Shown here: piece after piece, positions 23,256 to 31,570 of the stretch
Layout: each line of letters opens with the position of its first letter
How positions within the stretch are numbered: position 1 is the first letter of the stretch
DNA from: an uncultured Bacteroides sp.
GTDB taxonomy: Bacteria > Bacteroidota > Bacteroidia > Bacteroidales > Bacteroidaceae
Assembly (NCBI GenBank): GCA_900552075.1
Contig: URYL01000004.1
Span: 124,001-188,000 of the forward strand
Length of the DNA stretch: 64,000 bases
Reading direction: 5' to 3'
Notes under the pieces: model-generated
Database searches by the model: none
Seen by the model: only the letters and a program-made list of their open reading frames with translations
Told to the model about the DNA's origin: nothing
Position numbers and translations under genes: made by a program

Positions 23256-26200
23256 TCATGGCATAACCTGAACCACCCACTGATAAGTACCCGACAACAC
23301 TTCCACCCGAAGCATGCCCTCCTGCCACATCACTTCCTTCACCCCATTTCTTCCTGCCTGTAGCACACAGCCGTTCTCAGTCACACTATCCACTGAAGCA
23401 ACCGGTAAATAAAGTGTGGCACTCGTATTGGCCGGGACAGTGAATGAATACCTCACCTCCCCGTCTTTCACTTCCCACGCACTTTCTATCCGTCCGTACA
23501 AAGAATCATAATGCCCACGGGCAAACGTCATCTGTCCGGTCGGGTCCACCCGCGGAGACAACACAAAATGCTTGAATCCCGGATGATTCTCATCCCGCAT
23601 AATCCCCAGTGAATAGGCATACATCCAGGCCCCTACCGCCCCGAATGAATAATGATTGAACGAGTTCATCCGGTTGTTTTCCCCAAACCCATCCACATGA
23701 GTATAAGAGTTCAACCGCTCCCAAATGGTCGTAGCTCCCTGTTCCACGGAATACAACCACGAAGGATAGATGGTCTGTTGCAACAACTTGTAGGCCACGT
23801 CGTCGTAGCCATTGTCCGAAAGCGCCTTGCTAATCCAGGCCGTCCCGATGAATCCCGTCATCAGAGAATACGCCGGATAAGTCTTTCCGTCGTCACCCAC
23901 ATTTTCTCGCTGAACCGTTTGGGCAAGATGAGCCGCAAACTCTTTCCGAAGCTCCGGCGGAACCAGACCGAACGCCAGCGGAAGCACGTACGAAGTCTGT
24001 ATATCTACCGGTTTCCCTTTTTCAGGCCCATCAGCCCCGGAGGAAATCGTCCGGGCCGTCGCCTTATCTACATACGTACACAGGAAGAAATCCTTCCGCT
24101 TCTGATACAGATCCGCATACCTCCGTGCCTCACTTTCCTTGCCCAATAGCTTGGACACTTTCACCATGATGTCCAAGTCGTACAAGAAATAAGCCTCCCA
24201 CATCAGTGTCTTGTCGTTCTTGTTGTCCTCCGGCCCCAGCCAGTCGCCCAGATTCCCCCACACCTTCTCCTGCTCCAAGATACCTGTTTCCGGGTTGATG
24301 GTCTTTGCCAGTATATAATCGATGTAACGGCCCATCGCCGCATAGTGTTCCGCCAGCAAGGTCTTGTCGCCGTACTGCTGGTACACTTCCCAAGGCACCG
24401 TGATGCCCGCGCTGCCCCACAACAGACCCCCAAAGCCTACCCCCAGCGGAGCCACATCGGGGAAACGTCCGTCTTCCCGCTGCACATCACGCATGGCCTG
24501 CAAATAACGGCGAAGGAATTGCGGCACATCTGCCAGATAAGTTGCCGTCCGGGAGAAGACCGAGATATCTCCCGCCCAACCCAAACGTTCGTTCCGCTGC
24601 GGACAGTCGGTCGGGATGGAGAAAAAGTTGGCATAAGTCGACCACACGATGTTGTGCCACAGCTGATTCACTTTCTCATTCGAGGTTTCATACTGAGAAG
24701 CAAGCCCGTCAATCGAGCTCAGTACCGTACCCTTCACACTCTCCAACGGCAAAGCCTTGTCAATGCCCGTAATCTCGACATACCGATAGCCGTGATAGGT
24801 GAACCTCGGCGCAATTGTTTCTTTCCCTCCCTTGGTGATGTATTTATCCTGCGTCATCGCCGCACGGATATTCTCCAGCATAATCATTCCCTCGTTACCG
24901 GCATAACGCGGCAAGTCCGGATATTTCACTTCGGCATAACGCAGGTTGATTTCCCGACCCGCTTCCATTCCGTGGAGCGTGATTTCAGGTACCCCTACCA
25001 TGTTCTGCCCCATGTCGTACACGAAGATACCCGGCCGTACCTCTTCCACCGACCGAGCCGTCAGTTGCTGAATGGCCCGTACCGTCTGGCCATACTGGGC
25101 CTTCAGGTGAAAAGCCGAATAATCGTTCACTTTCGGCACGTTTCCTCCTCCCACCTGACTGACATGGTTTTCCAGCGTCACTTCCACCGCCGGTTTCCAC
25201 GCCGAGTCGTCATAACCCGGGCGAGACCATCCAGCGATTGCCTGTTCCTTCCGGGCATCATAGACTTCTCCCTGAAAGAAACTGCCATACACCACCGGTC
25301 CCTGGTTGAAATACTTCCATGTGTCCGGCGAAGTGACCACCGCCTGCTGCCGTCCATCCTCGTACGTCACCACCAGCTGGGCCAGCAACGACTGACGGTC
25401 GCCGAAGAAGTTCCAGTTTTCTCCGGCATAAGTGGCACCTCCGCTCCACCATCCTTCGGCCAGCACCGTACCCAGTGCATTCTTTCCAGTCTGCACCAGC
25501 TGCGTCACATCGTACACCTGATACAGGTGTGTTTTGTTATACTGTGTCACGCCCGGATTGAAATAATCCTTTCCTACCCGCTGCCCATTGAAATACATCT
25601 CATAAATACCACGGGAGGTGACATACAGCCGTGCGTTCTTGATTTTATTGGAGGAAGTCGCAAATTCCGTACGTAACATCGGCATGGAATTGCGGCTCGG
25701 GTCTTGCACATACCATTTTCTCCCTCCTTTCAATCGGGACGCATCCAGCTTCACGGAAGTCAGTCGGTTTTCCGGACTCCTGAAATTACGGATATCCGTC
25801 TTCACCCTCGAAAAGGCCTTCGCATCCTCCAAGGCAAAACCTACCTCACCCACTACAGGAAAGGCAATGAAATCACCTCCTTGTCCCAAAGGATTCACAT
25901 TCACTTCCCCCAGCTGGGTTTCTCCTTTTTTCAAGGTCGTGAAACCCAAGTTGGAATACAGAGAAAAAGTATGCGCCTGATACTGGTTCCCAGCATTCAA
26001 CACGTCATTCGGTATCAAAAAAGATTTCAACGGAACGGAGGGTTTGTCATCAGGCTGATAACCTGCACGATAAAGATGTATCCATGCGTTTCCGCCTCCT
26101 TTCAGCGGCGTCAAGTCGAACTCTACCTTTATATAAGAAGCATCCTTCCCGTTGGAAAGATGATACAGGTTCTTGTTTGCATCCATCAATCGCTCGTCAT

Positions 26201-26768
26201 TCGCCCCATACACAAAAGCAATCTTCCGAGACTCGGCCTGCTCCTTCATCTGGAAAGAGAAATCCAAGCGGAACACAGGCAGATAGGGAGAATAAAGCAC
26301 CTGGTCCTCATCGTCTCCCCCAATCCAGCGGGCTCCGTGCCAGCCATCCGCCTCGTGGTCCGTCAGCAGGCTGGTTTCAAACCAGGACGTTCCTTCCTGC
26401 ACCTTCCCCTGATTGTTCCACACCTTCACCTGCCACGTATAACGGGTAGTCGGCTGCAAGGCTTCTCCCTGGTACACCACCTGCTGGGACGCATCTCCTG
26501 CCACCTTTCCGGAATCCCATACCCGCTTTCCAGCCTCATCCTGCACAATCAGCTGATAGGCCGTCTGATAGATTCCTCTTTCCTGCGGAGCAGCCGTCAG
26601 CTGCCAGCCAAACCTCGGAGCGGGGGTGTCTATGCCAAGAGGAGTCTCGACCAGTTCTACGGTCATCCCTGCCAAAGAGAGCGATTCTTTCTTATAGGTA
26701 TTGCCCGATAGTATGATTCCCAACAAAATTGCGATAAGTAAATGCTTCCCCACCATAGCCTGTTTCAT
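23256..26768 (-). CDS. Alpha-L-rhamnosidase, GH78, secreted
   Basis: A 1170-residue inverting enzyme that removes terminal alpha-L-rhamnose from plant polysaccharides or flavonoid glycosides. The signal peptide covers about residues 1-24 (HLLIAILLGIILSG); ATG four codons in is also possible. An N-terminal beta domain (TAAPQERGIYQTAYQL) is followed by an inserted carbohydrate-binding-like region (about 150-370), the Bac_rhamnosid N domain, the alpha/alpha six-hairpin catalytic domain (about 690-1050) and a C-terminal beta domain. The signature DCPQRNERLGWAGD covers 721-734 with E727, and GATTIWERLNSY provides the second acidic residue. The protein is longer than most GH78 (about 900) because of the N-terminal insertion. 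A GH30 gene lies immediately upstream. Confidence 0.93.
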   Translation of the reverse strand: MKQAMVGKHLLIAILLGIILSGNTYKKESLSLAGMTVELVETPLGIDTPAPRFGWQLTAAPQERGIYQTAYQLIVQDEAGKRVWDSGKVAGDASQQVVYQGEALQPTTRYTWQVKVWNNQGKVQEGTSWFETSLLTDHEADGWHGARWIGGDDEDQVLYSPYLPVFRLDFSFQMKEQAESRKIAFVYGANDERLMDANKNLYHLSNGKDASYIKVEFDLTPLKGGGNAWIHLYRAGYQPDDKPSVPLKSFLIPNDVLNAGNQYQAHTFSLYSNLGFTTLKKGETQLGEVNVNPLGQGGDFIAFPVVGEVGFALEDAKAFSRVKTDIRNFRSPENRLTSVKLDASRLKGGRKWYVQDPSRNSMPMLRTEFATSSNKIKNARLYVTSRGIYEMYFNGQRVGKDYFNPGVTQYNKTHLYQVYDVTQLVQTGKNALGTVLAEGWWSGGATYAGENWNFFGDRQSLLAQLVVTYEDGRQQAVVTSPDTWKYFNQGPVVYGSFFQGEVYDARKEQAIAGWSRPGYDDSAWKPAVEVTLENHVSQVGGGNVPKVNDYSAFHLKAQYGQTVRAIQQLTARSVEEVRPGIFVYDMGQNMVGVPEITLHGMEAGREINLRYAEVKYPDLPRYAGNEGMIMLENIRAAMTQDKYITKGGKETIAPRFTYHGYRYVEITGIDKALPLESVKGTVLSSIDGLASQYETSNEKVNQLWHNIVWSTYANFFSIPTDCPQRNERLGWAGDISVFSRTATYLADVPQFLRRYLQAMRDVQREDGRFPDVAPLGVGFGGLLWGSAGITVPWEVYQQYGDKTLLAEHYAAMGRYIDYILAKTINPETGILEQEKVWGNLGDWLGPEDNKNDKTLMWEAYFLYDLDIMVKVSKLLGKESEARRYADLYQKRKDFFLCTYVDKATARTISSGADGPEKGKPVDIQTSYVLPLAFGLVPPELRKEFAAHLAQTVQRENVGDDGKTYPAYSLMTGFIGTAWISKALSDNGYDDVAYKLLQQTIYPSWLYSVEQGATTIWERLNSYTHVDGFGENNRMNSFNHYSFGAVGAWMYAYSLGIMRDENHPGFKHFVLSPRVDPTGQMTFARGHYDSLYGRIESAWEVKDGEVRYSFTVPANTSATLYLPVASVDSVTENGCVLQAGRNGVKEVMWQEGMLRVEVLSGTYQWVVQVMP

Positions 26769-26802
26769 GATCTTGCTTCCAAATTTTCAATGCCTTTCTG
26801 TA

Positions 26803-28314
26803 TTATTTCATTTCAAACGTATTCATGGAATGAGGAGCCAACACCACTTCCAAATAACGCTTGCCCAACTTTACGGTCAGCTTTTGTGACTCTTCCTTGA
26901 AATTTCCGGCTATCACCACATATTTCTGTGCCGGAGTCTTTACCACCAGCACCGGTTTCTTGTCGTCTCCTTCCGGCTTATAGGCCAGCACTTCCGAACC
27001 GAAGGTAATGTAATGGGCATAATGCTTTACCGCAAAGTATTCAGGTGTATACGTAAACGTACGTGTCTTTGAATCAACCCGAATCAAGGCATTCTGTTTC
27101 CATCCCCAGGTGCTTGTTCCATCATCCGACAAAATAAAATTCCAAAGGTTATACTCGTTGCATCCGTTCCCCAGATAATGGTTAATCAACTCAAAGGTAT
27201 GTTCACCCGACTTCCAGTCAAAGCTTCCCCAGCCACATTCACTCTCGGAACAAATGTAACTCCAGTCGGGATGCTGCTGCCGGATGGCTGACAGAATCTC
27301 GCGTCCTTCCCATTGAAAACCCATTCCAGAAATACAAGCCTGCAGCTGTTTGTCCGAAAGAATCTTTTCCACGTGATCCTGTCGGTTCGTATTCAATGTG
27401 CCTAAATACAACTTCACCTCGGGATGTGCCTTTTTCAGTGCCGGAGCCAGATAATCCCGATTAAAGAGGATAGTCCCTTCTGCCGTCCATGCACATCCAG
27501 GATAGGGGGTATAGCTGTACGCCTCATTCTGATACATCACCATATCAATAGGAATGCCTTCTGCCTTGTAGGCATCGATGAACTTACAGAAGTAATTGGC
27601 ATAAGTCCGCAAATAGCGAGAATCTTGTATCATATAGTCGGTAGTAGCCAGCTGACGGGGGAATTTTCCTTTGCGTTCTCCTACCAGCTTCATCTCGTCC
27701 GGATCGGTTGTTCCGCCTACATTTCCATACAGCAGGTAATCCAACTTCGGCGACAGATGGTTGGCCGGACTGCTCAACACCGGATAATCTCCATTTATTT
27801 TCAACCAACTGGGAGGAGACCAGGGAGAAATCCAAAAGGTAAGTGCCGGATTGTATTTCTGTGCTGCCCGGATAAAAGGAATAATCGCCTGTTTATCCCG
27901 ATCGATGTTGAAATAGCGTAATGCAAAATCCCCTTCCACCTCATCGCAGCTGTACCAGGAACGGGCATAGTCGTTGGCACCCAATGAAATCCGTCCCCGC
28001 CCGATACGCAAATCACCATCCGAAGCAAATACCTTCTTCAAGATTTCATCCTGCTCTTTGCGGGTCAGCACACCCAGCGCATCCCAACAAAGTTCATTGA
28101 AAGTGACTCCCCAGGTCTTAAACGTGGCAATTTTAGTATTTCCCTCCACAGACACATCTGGAAGGGTATTTATTTCGCTTTTCAAACGGACAGTGGATTG
28201 TTGCCAGGTATCATTCTCACTGCTATGTATCCAGCGATAAGTTTGTGCAGAAAGTTGTACGGTCCCTAAGGTTACCAGACAGCTTACACAATACATCCTT
28301 AATCGAGTTTTCAT
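26803..28314 (-). CDS. Glycoside hydrolase family 30, secreted
   Basis: A 503-residue retaining enzyme of clan A. Residues 1-23 form a signal peptide ending at LSAQ. The barrel runs from about 65 to 425, and the beta-sandwich side domain (about 430-503) ends in NTFEMK. The acid/base Glu is E264 in MYQNEAYSY; the nucleophile lies in CSESECGWG (E357 or E359). Activities in this family include beta-1,6-glucanase, beta-glucosidase/glucosylceramidase, xylanase and beta-fucosidase; sequence alone does not separate them here. It is followed after 34 bases by the GH78 gene on the same strand, so the two are probably co-transcribed and act on one rhamnose-bearing glycan. Confidence 0.9.
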   Translation of the reverse strand: MKTRLRMYCVSCLVTLGTVQLSAQTYRWIHSSENDTWQQSTVRLKSEINTLPDVSVEGNTKIATFKTWGVTFNELCWDALGVLTRKEQDEILKKVFASDGDLRIGRGRISLGANDYARSWYSCDEVEGDFALRYFNIDRDKQAIIPFIRAAQKYNPALTFWISPWSPPSWLKINGDYPVLSSPANHLSPKLDYLLYGNVGGTTDPDEMKLVGERKGKFPRQLATTDYMIQDSRYLRTYANYFCKFIDAYKAEGIPIDMVMYQNEAYSYTPYPGCAWTAEGTILFNRDYLAPALKKAHPEVKLYLGTLNTNRQDHVEKILSDKQLQACISGMGFQWEGREILSAIRQQHPDWSYICSESECGWGSFDWKSGEHTFELINHYLGNGCNEYNLWNFILSDDGTSTWGWKQNALIRVDSKTRTFTYTPEYFAVKHYAHYITFGSEVLAYKPEGDDKKPVLVVKTPAQKYVVIAGNFKEESQKLTVKLGKRYLEVVLAPHSMNTFEMK

Positions 28315-28400
28315 GGTAAGTACAGATTTTAGTTGAATCTAAAGACGACGTAAAAGTATTAATTTTAAAGCTAACACGGCATTAAAAGGCAAATTTATCA

Positions 28401-28510
28401 GTATTTTTTATATTTCCCTATACGGAAACATACGTTTTCCTACCGTGAAACGTACGTTTCCGCACTGAGAAACGTATGTTTTCCGTAAAGGAAACGTAAA
28501 AGAAACCACT
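28401..28510. repeat. Palindromic array, 22-bp period, GGAAACGTACGTTTCC family
   Basis: Cores start at GAAAC 28425, 28447, 28469 and 28491, exactly 22 bp apart. A degenerate left unit, TTTATATTTCCC, is in phase at 28407. The central unit is GAAACGTACGTTTCC. Six or seven variable bases separate the cores. It lies in the divergent gap between the GH30 gene and the DUF3836 operon. The same consensus and spacing occur at 53759-53868. Confidence 0.85.
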
Positions 28511-28572
28511 GCATTTCTCCATCCATATCCTTAGGTTTTCCAAAATTCAGACCTTACCATACGCCTATGCTC

Positions 28573-28618
28573 CTTAAAGCCTGCAAAGTCCTCTTTTCTC
28601 CTTTTCCAGGCCTTTAAG
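28573..28618. repeat. Inverted repeat in the GH30/DUF3836 intergenic gap
   Basis: CTTAAAGCCTG (28573-28583) faces CAGGCCTTTAAG (28607-28618), nearly perfect arms around a C/T-rich loop. It has no T-run in either direction. Its role is unknown. Confidence 0.5.
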
Positions 28619-28648
28619 CCTCATTTTCCCCGTAAAAAAGGGAAAAAT

Positions 28649-28744
28649 TATCGTTTTTCGATAAAATATTTCTGTTTTTCTTTTGTAGTTCAAAAATAAC
28701 ACCTACATTTGCATATCGAAAAACGATAAATATTTATCGAAAAC
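28649..28744. promoter_or_regulatory. Operator-like palindromes and promoter of the DUF3836 operon
   Basis: TATCGTTTTTCGATA (28649-28663) and its complement TATCGAAAAACGATA (28714-28728) flank a promoter made of TTTG (28682-28685) and TACATTTG (28704-28711), 18 bases apart. A half site, TATCGAAAAC, follows at 28735-28744, 21 bp after the second. The second site covers the predicted transcription start, so a bound protein would repress. The XRE regulator at the operon end is the obvious candidate, by inference. Confidence 0.65.
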
Positions 28745-28785
28745 AAACGACACACACTATTATTTACACACAAACACGTACAATT

Positions 28786-29106
28786 ATGAAAAAGACATTC
28801 ACAAAAAAGACACTGGCAGCAGGAATCGCCGCTGCACTGATGACATTGACAGCCACACACGCAAACGCAAAAGAAACCTTCATTTACGGACAGAACCACC
28901 AAAGCTTGACGGTATCTACTCTGAATGAAGACGGCAAAACACTCACTCCCAAGTGGAAGTACGAATACCGATACGACACACTGGGAACCCTGACCGAAAA
29001 AAAGGCTTACCGCTGGGATGCGGACCGAAAAACCTGGAATCCGGCTTATCTGCTGACCTGGGGCGCTGAAGGTCCGGCTCTTCAGAAACTTTCAACCAAC
29101 AAGTAA
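28786..29106 (+). CDS. Small exported protein, DUF3836 type
   Basis: A 106-residue protein with a clear signal peptide (MKKTFTKKTLAAGIAAALMT, cleavage after THANA near residue 28). The mature part is short beta strands with aromatic repeats: WKYEYRYDTLGTLTEKKAYRW and a later WNPAYLLTW. This pattern matches the Bacteroides DUF3836 proteins as remembered, whose function is unknown. It is the first gene of a five-gene operon and so probably the most highly expressed. The next gene starts 26 bases downstream. It should be periplasmic or secreted; no lipobox is seen. Confidence 0.75.
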   Translation: MKKTFTKKTLAAGIAAALMTLTATHANAKETFIYGQNHQSLTVSTLNEDGKTLTPKWKYEYRYDTLGTLTEKKAYRWDADRKTWNPAYLLTWGAEGPALQKLSTNK

Positions 29107-29132
29107 ACAAACTTTTTAAAACGTACACGATT

Positions 29133-30002
29133 ATGGGACGCACCATCAAATTATTACTGTATTTCTTTGCCTATCAACTGGCTTTCATGGGAGTAGCCAT
29201 CTGTGGATACATGTGGTATCACCACACCTTCGAATTGCCGAAGACACCCGACAGTCTGTATACAAACCTGATTATGCTGGCACAGGTACTCTCTACCGCC
29301 GCAGTAGGCATCCATCTGCTGGCAGGTAAATATGTGGGACTGGACCGGAAGACTTGGGGATATCACTGCTCCCCCAAACTGTTAGTTACATCGGTGATAT
29401 TCATTTTAGCAATGGGCTTTTGGACCAATTACTTCAATGAACTGGCCGACCTTCCCAACAATATGGAAGCTACCTTTGACATGATGATGCACCATCCCTT
29501 AGGTATCGTGGCCATCGTCATCATGGCTCCCCTCGTAGAGGAACTGCTGTTCCGTGGTGCCATTCAGGGACATCTGCTCCGCAAATGGAAACATCCGGCA
29601 GGGGCCATCGTACTTTCTTCATTGATTTTCGGACTGGTACACGGCAACTGGGTACAGGCACCTTTCGCCTTTGTTACCGGACTGGCGCTGGGATGGATGT
29701 ACTACCGCACGGGGAGTCTGTTACCCGGCATCCTGATGCACTTTGTCAATAACAGTGCGGCTGTGATTGCTTTCTTATCGGCAGACGACCCGAATGCAAC
29801 CATGGTTTCTACTTATGGAGCCACCGGAGCGGCGCTCATGGCAGCCGGAGGATTTGTCCTCACCGTCCTCTGCGTACTGTTCATCCAAAAGAAGCTGGTT
29901 CCGCAACCGGCTTCATGGCATCAGCCTGCCCAAGAAGAAACGATTGAAATAGAAGACCAGACATTATCCGCACAAACACATTCACACGATGAAAACATTT
30001 AA
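29133..30002 (+). CDS. CPBP family intramembrane glutamic endopeptidase
   Basis: A 289-residue membrane protein with about seven hydrophobic segments, of the CPBP/Abi (CAAX protease-like) family. Motif 1 is EELLFRG (E136, E137, R141), motif 2 is FGLVHGN (H170), and motif 3 is HFVNNSAA (H203, N206). All family catalytic positions are kept, so it should be an active intramembrane protease. Relatives in other bacteria process prenylated or bacteriocin peptides or give bacteriocin self-immunity. The C-terminal 35 residues are cytoplasmic, acidic and His-containing (QPAQEETIEIEDQ). It overlaps the next gene by 14 bases. Confidence 0.88.
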   Translation: MGRTIKLLLYFFAYQLAFMGVAICGYMWYHHTFELPKTPDSLYTNLIMLAQVLSTAAVGIHLLAGKYVGLDRKTWGYHCSPKLLVTSVIFILAMGFWTNYFNELADLPNNMEATFDMMMHHPLGIVAIVIMAPLVEELLFRGAIQGHLLRKWKHPAGAIVLSSLIFGLVHGNWVQAPFAFVTGLALGWMYYRTGSLLPGILMHFVNNSAAVIAFLSADDPNATMVSTYGATGAALMAAGGFVLTVLCVLFIQKKLVPQPASWHQPAQEETIEIEDQTLSAQTHSHDENI

Positions 30003-30603
30003 AATCATTGCATTAATCGCCCTCCTTGGCATCTTGTTCGAATCGATAGGAGGGTTCATCGACGGCTGGAACGAACCCGACCAACTGGCTCCCATTCGCA
30101 TAGAACGTACCCATCCCGCTTTCGACAAAGTGACTGCGGTGACCTTTGATGTACTGCCACAGTCAGCCCAACAAGTAACCAACCTGCAAACCGATACTCG
30201 TGTACCGGCCGGATTCATACAATGCCATGCATATATCACTCCCAGTGGTCTTACGACTTTCGCTTATGTGTTGCTGGCAATTACGGGATTGTTTACCCTA
30301 TATGGATTCTACAGCCTCATCCGCCTGTTTATCTCCGTCATCCGTAAAGAGATATTCACACCCACCAATATCCGGCGCATCCGATGGGGAGTCTATCCTC
30401 CCACCGCCTACACTTTGGCCAAATATTTCCTGTCGTGGTGTGAATCTCACGATGCCATGACCCAACTCACCGTTCCGGGGTATGTCATTCAGCCTGCTTC
30501 TCCCTTTGAATTCAGCTGGATGAGCCTCATACTCCTGATACTTCTCACGGAGGTCTTCGTAGTTGCCGTACGCTTGAAACAAGAAAACGATTTGACGATT
30601 TAA
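29989..30603 (+). CDS. DUF2975 membrane protein, first paralogue
   Basis: A 204-residue protein with hydrophobic segments at about residues 4-22, 85-108, 130-150 and 175-196 and an extracytoplasmic loop after the first. It resembles the DUF2975 family (Bacillus YoaS type), which usually sits next to a small XRE regulator. That is the arrangement here. The C-terminus RLKQENDLTI is shared with the next gene (RLKEENDLTI), so the two arose by tandem duplication and have since diverged. Its function is unknown. Coupling to the overlapping protease gene suggests a joint membrane role. Confidence 0.75.
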   Translation: MKTFKIIALIALLGILFESIGGFIDGWNEPDQLAPIRIERTHPAFDKVTAVTFDVLPQSAQQVTNLQTDTRVPAGFIQCHAYITPSGLTTFAYVLLAITGLFTLYGFYSLIRLFISVIRKEIFTPTNIRRIRWGVYPPTAYTLAKYFLSWCESHDAMTQLTVPGYVIQPASPFEFSWMSLILLILLTEVFVVAVRLKQENDLTI

Positions 30604-30619
30604 AACCATCCTTCGCATT

Positions 30620-31267
30620 ATGAAAAAGAAATTGAATATATTCTGCGCATGCGTGATTGCCGCTTTTCTGCTGTCTGTTTCCGGAAATGTATACATGGTC
30701 GCAAAAATATTTATCAACGGGATAGAAATCGGCATGAAAGCCGCTCAAGGAGAAATCATGAACGTTCCCCAATATAAAACGGTGCACGTTCTGCCCACCG
30801 ACCTGACGGAAACAGCTGGTACGGTCACCAACCTAAAAGACGGTAAGCAACTGGCCATCAAACCTATGACAGCACTGATTGAATATCCTTACACCAATAC
30901 TAGTCTTGGTATCAGTGTATTACAGGGATTCATCGGTTTCATTGTCCTCGCTGGATTTATCTATGTCGTTGTCTATTTCGGCAAGCTGATGATACACATC
31001 AACCGGAACATCGTGTTCGACTGGATCAACGTAAAACACCTGCGCCGTATCGGTTGGAGCATGGTAGGGATGTGTGTACTTGGTTATATCAGCATCTGGA
31101 TTTCGAACCATCAGTTTGCACAAGCCATTGAACTGGCGGGAAGCGAATTCAACACCCTGATGGCTTTTTCTGACTCCACACTGATTTTAGGTTTTATCGC
31201 CCTGCTGGCTGCTGAAATCTTTGCCCTCGGCCTGCGACTGAAAGAAGAAAATGATTTGACTATTTAA
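30620..31267 (+). CDS. DUF2975 membrane protein, second paralogue
   Basis: A 215-residue protein. The first hydrophobic segment (about 5-28) is followed by an outside loop of about 65 residues, then three more segments (about 97-122, 140-160, 180-203). It is a tandem relative of the gene just upstream, with the same closing motif RLKEENDLTI, but low identity elsewhere. The intergenic gap is 16 bases. It resembles DUF2975 proteins that accompany a YozG-like regulator. Confidence 0.75.
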   Translation: MKKKLNIFCACVIAAFLLSVSGNVYMVAKIFINGIEIGMKAAQGEIMNVPQYKTVHVLPTDLTETAGTVTNLKDGKQLAIKPMTALIEYPYTNTSLGISVLQGFIGFIVLAGFIYVVVYFGKLMIHINRNIVFDWINVKHLRRIGWSMVGMCVLGYISIWISNHQFAQAIELAGSEFNTLMAFSDSTLILGFIALLAAEIFALGLRLKEENDLTI

Positions 31268-31281
31268 CCCAACCACTAACT

Positions 31282-31491
31282 ATGCCGATTATCGTAAATC
31301 TCGATGTGATGATGGCGAAACGGAAAGTTTCGCTGGGAGAGCTTGCCGAACGGATTGACCTGACACCGGCAAACCTCTCTATCCTGAAAACAGGAAAAGC
31401 CAAGGCCATACGCTTCTCTACCCTGGAGGCCATCTGTAAGGAACTGGACTGCCAGCCAGGGGATATATTGGAATATCGGGCGGAAGAATAG
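31282..31491 (+). CDS. XRE-family (YozG-like) helix-turn-helix regulator
   Basis: A 69-residue protein that is almost only a Cro/CI-type helix-turn-helix domain. The DNA-binding part is KVSLGELAERIDLTPANLS, followed by TGKAKAIRFSTLEAICKELDCQPGDILEY. The size and the PGDILEY ending fit the YozG group that partners DUF2975 proteins. It is the last gene of the operon (14 bases after the second DUF2975 gene) and probably controls it through the TATCG palindromes at 28649-28744; this is inference. Confidence 0.88.
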   Translation: MPIIVNLDVMMAKRKVSLGELAERIDLTPANLSILKTGKAKAIRFSTLEAICKELDCQPGDILEYRAEE

Positions 31492-31521
31492 AAAGACAAC
31501 AAATGTATACACAAAAAACAG

Positions 31522-31552
31522 GCCTGTCTGGAATGAATCATTCCAGACAGGC
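31522..31552. terminator. Terminator between XRE and ROK genes
   Basis: GCCTGTCTGGAATG and CATTCCAGACAGGC form a perfect 14-bp stem with a tiny loop. Leftward it is followed by CTGTTTTTTG, which suits the ROK gene; rightward the T-content is weaker. Confidence 0.85.
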
Positions 31553-31570
31553 TCACCTATTTTCTATGAT

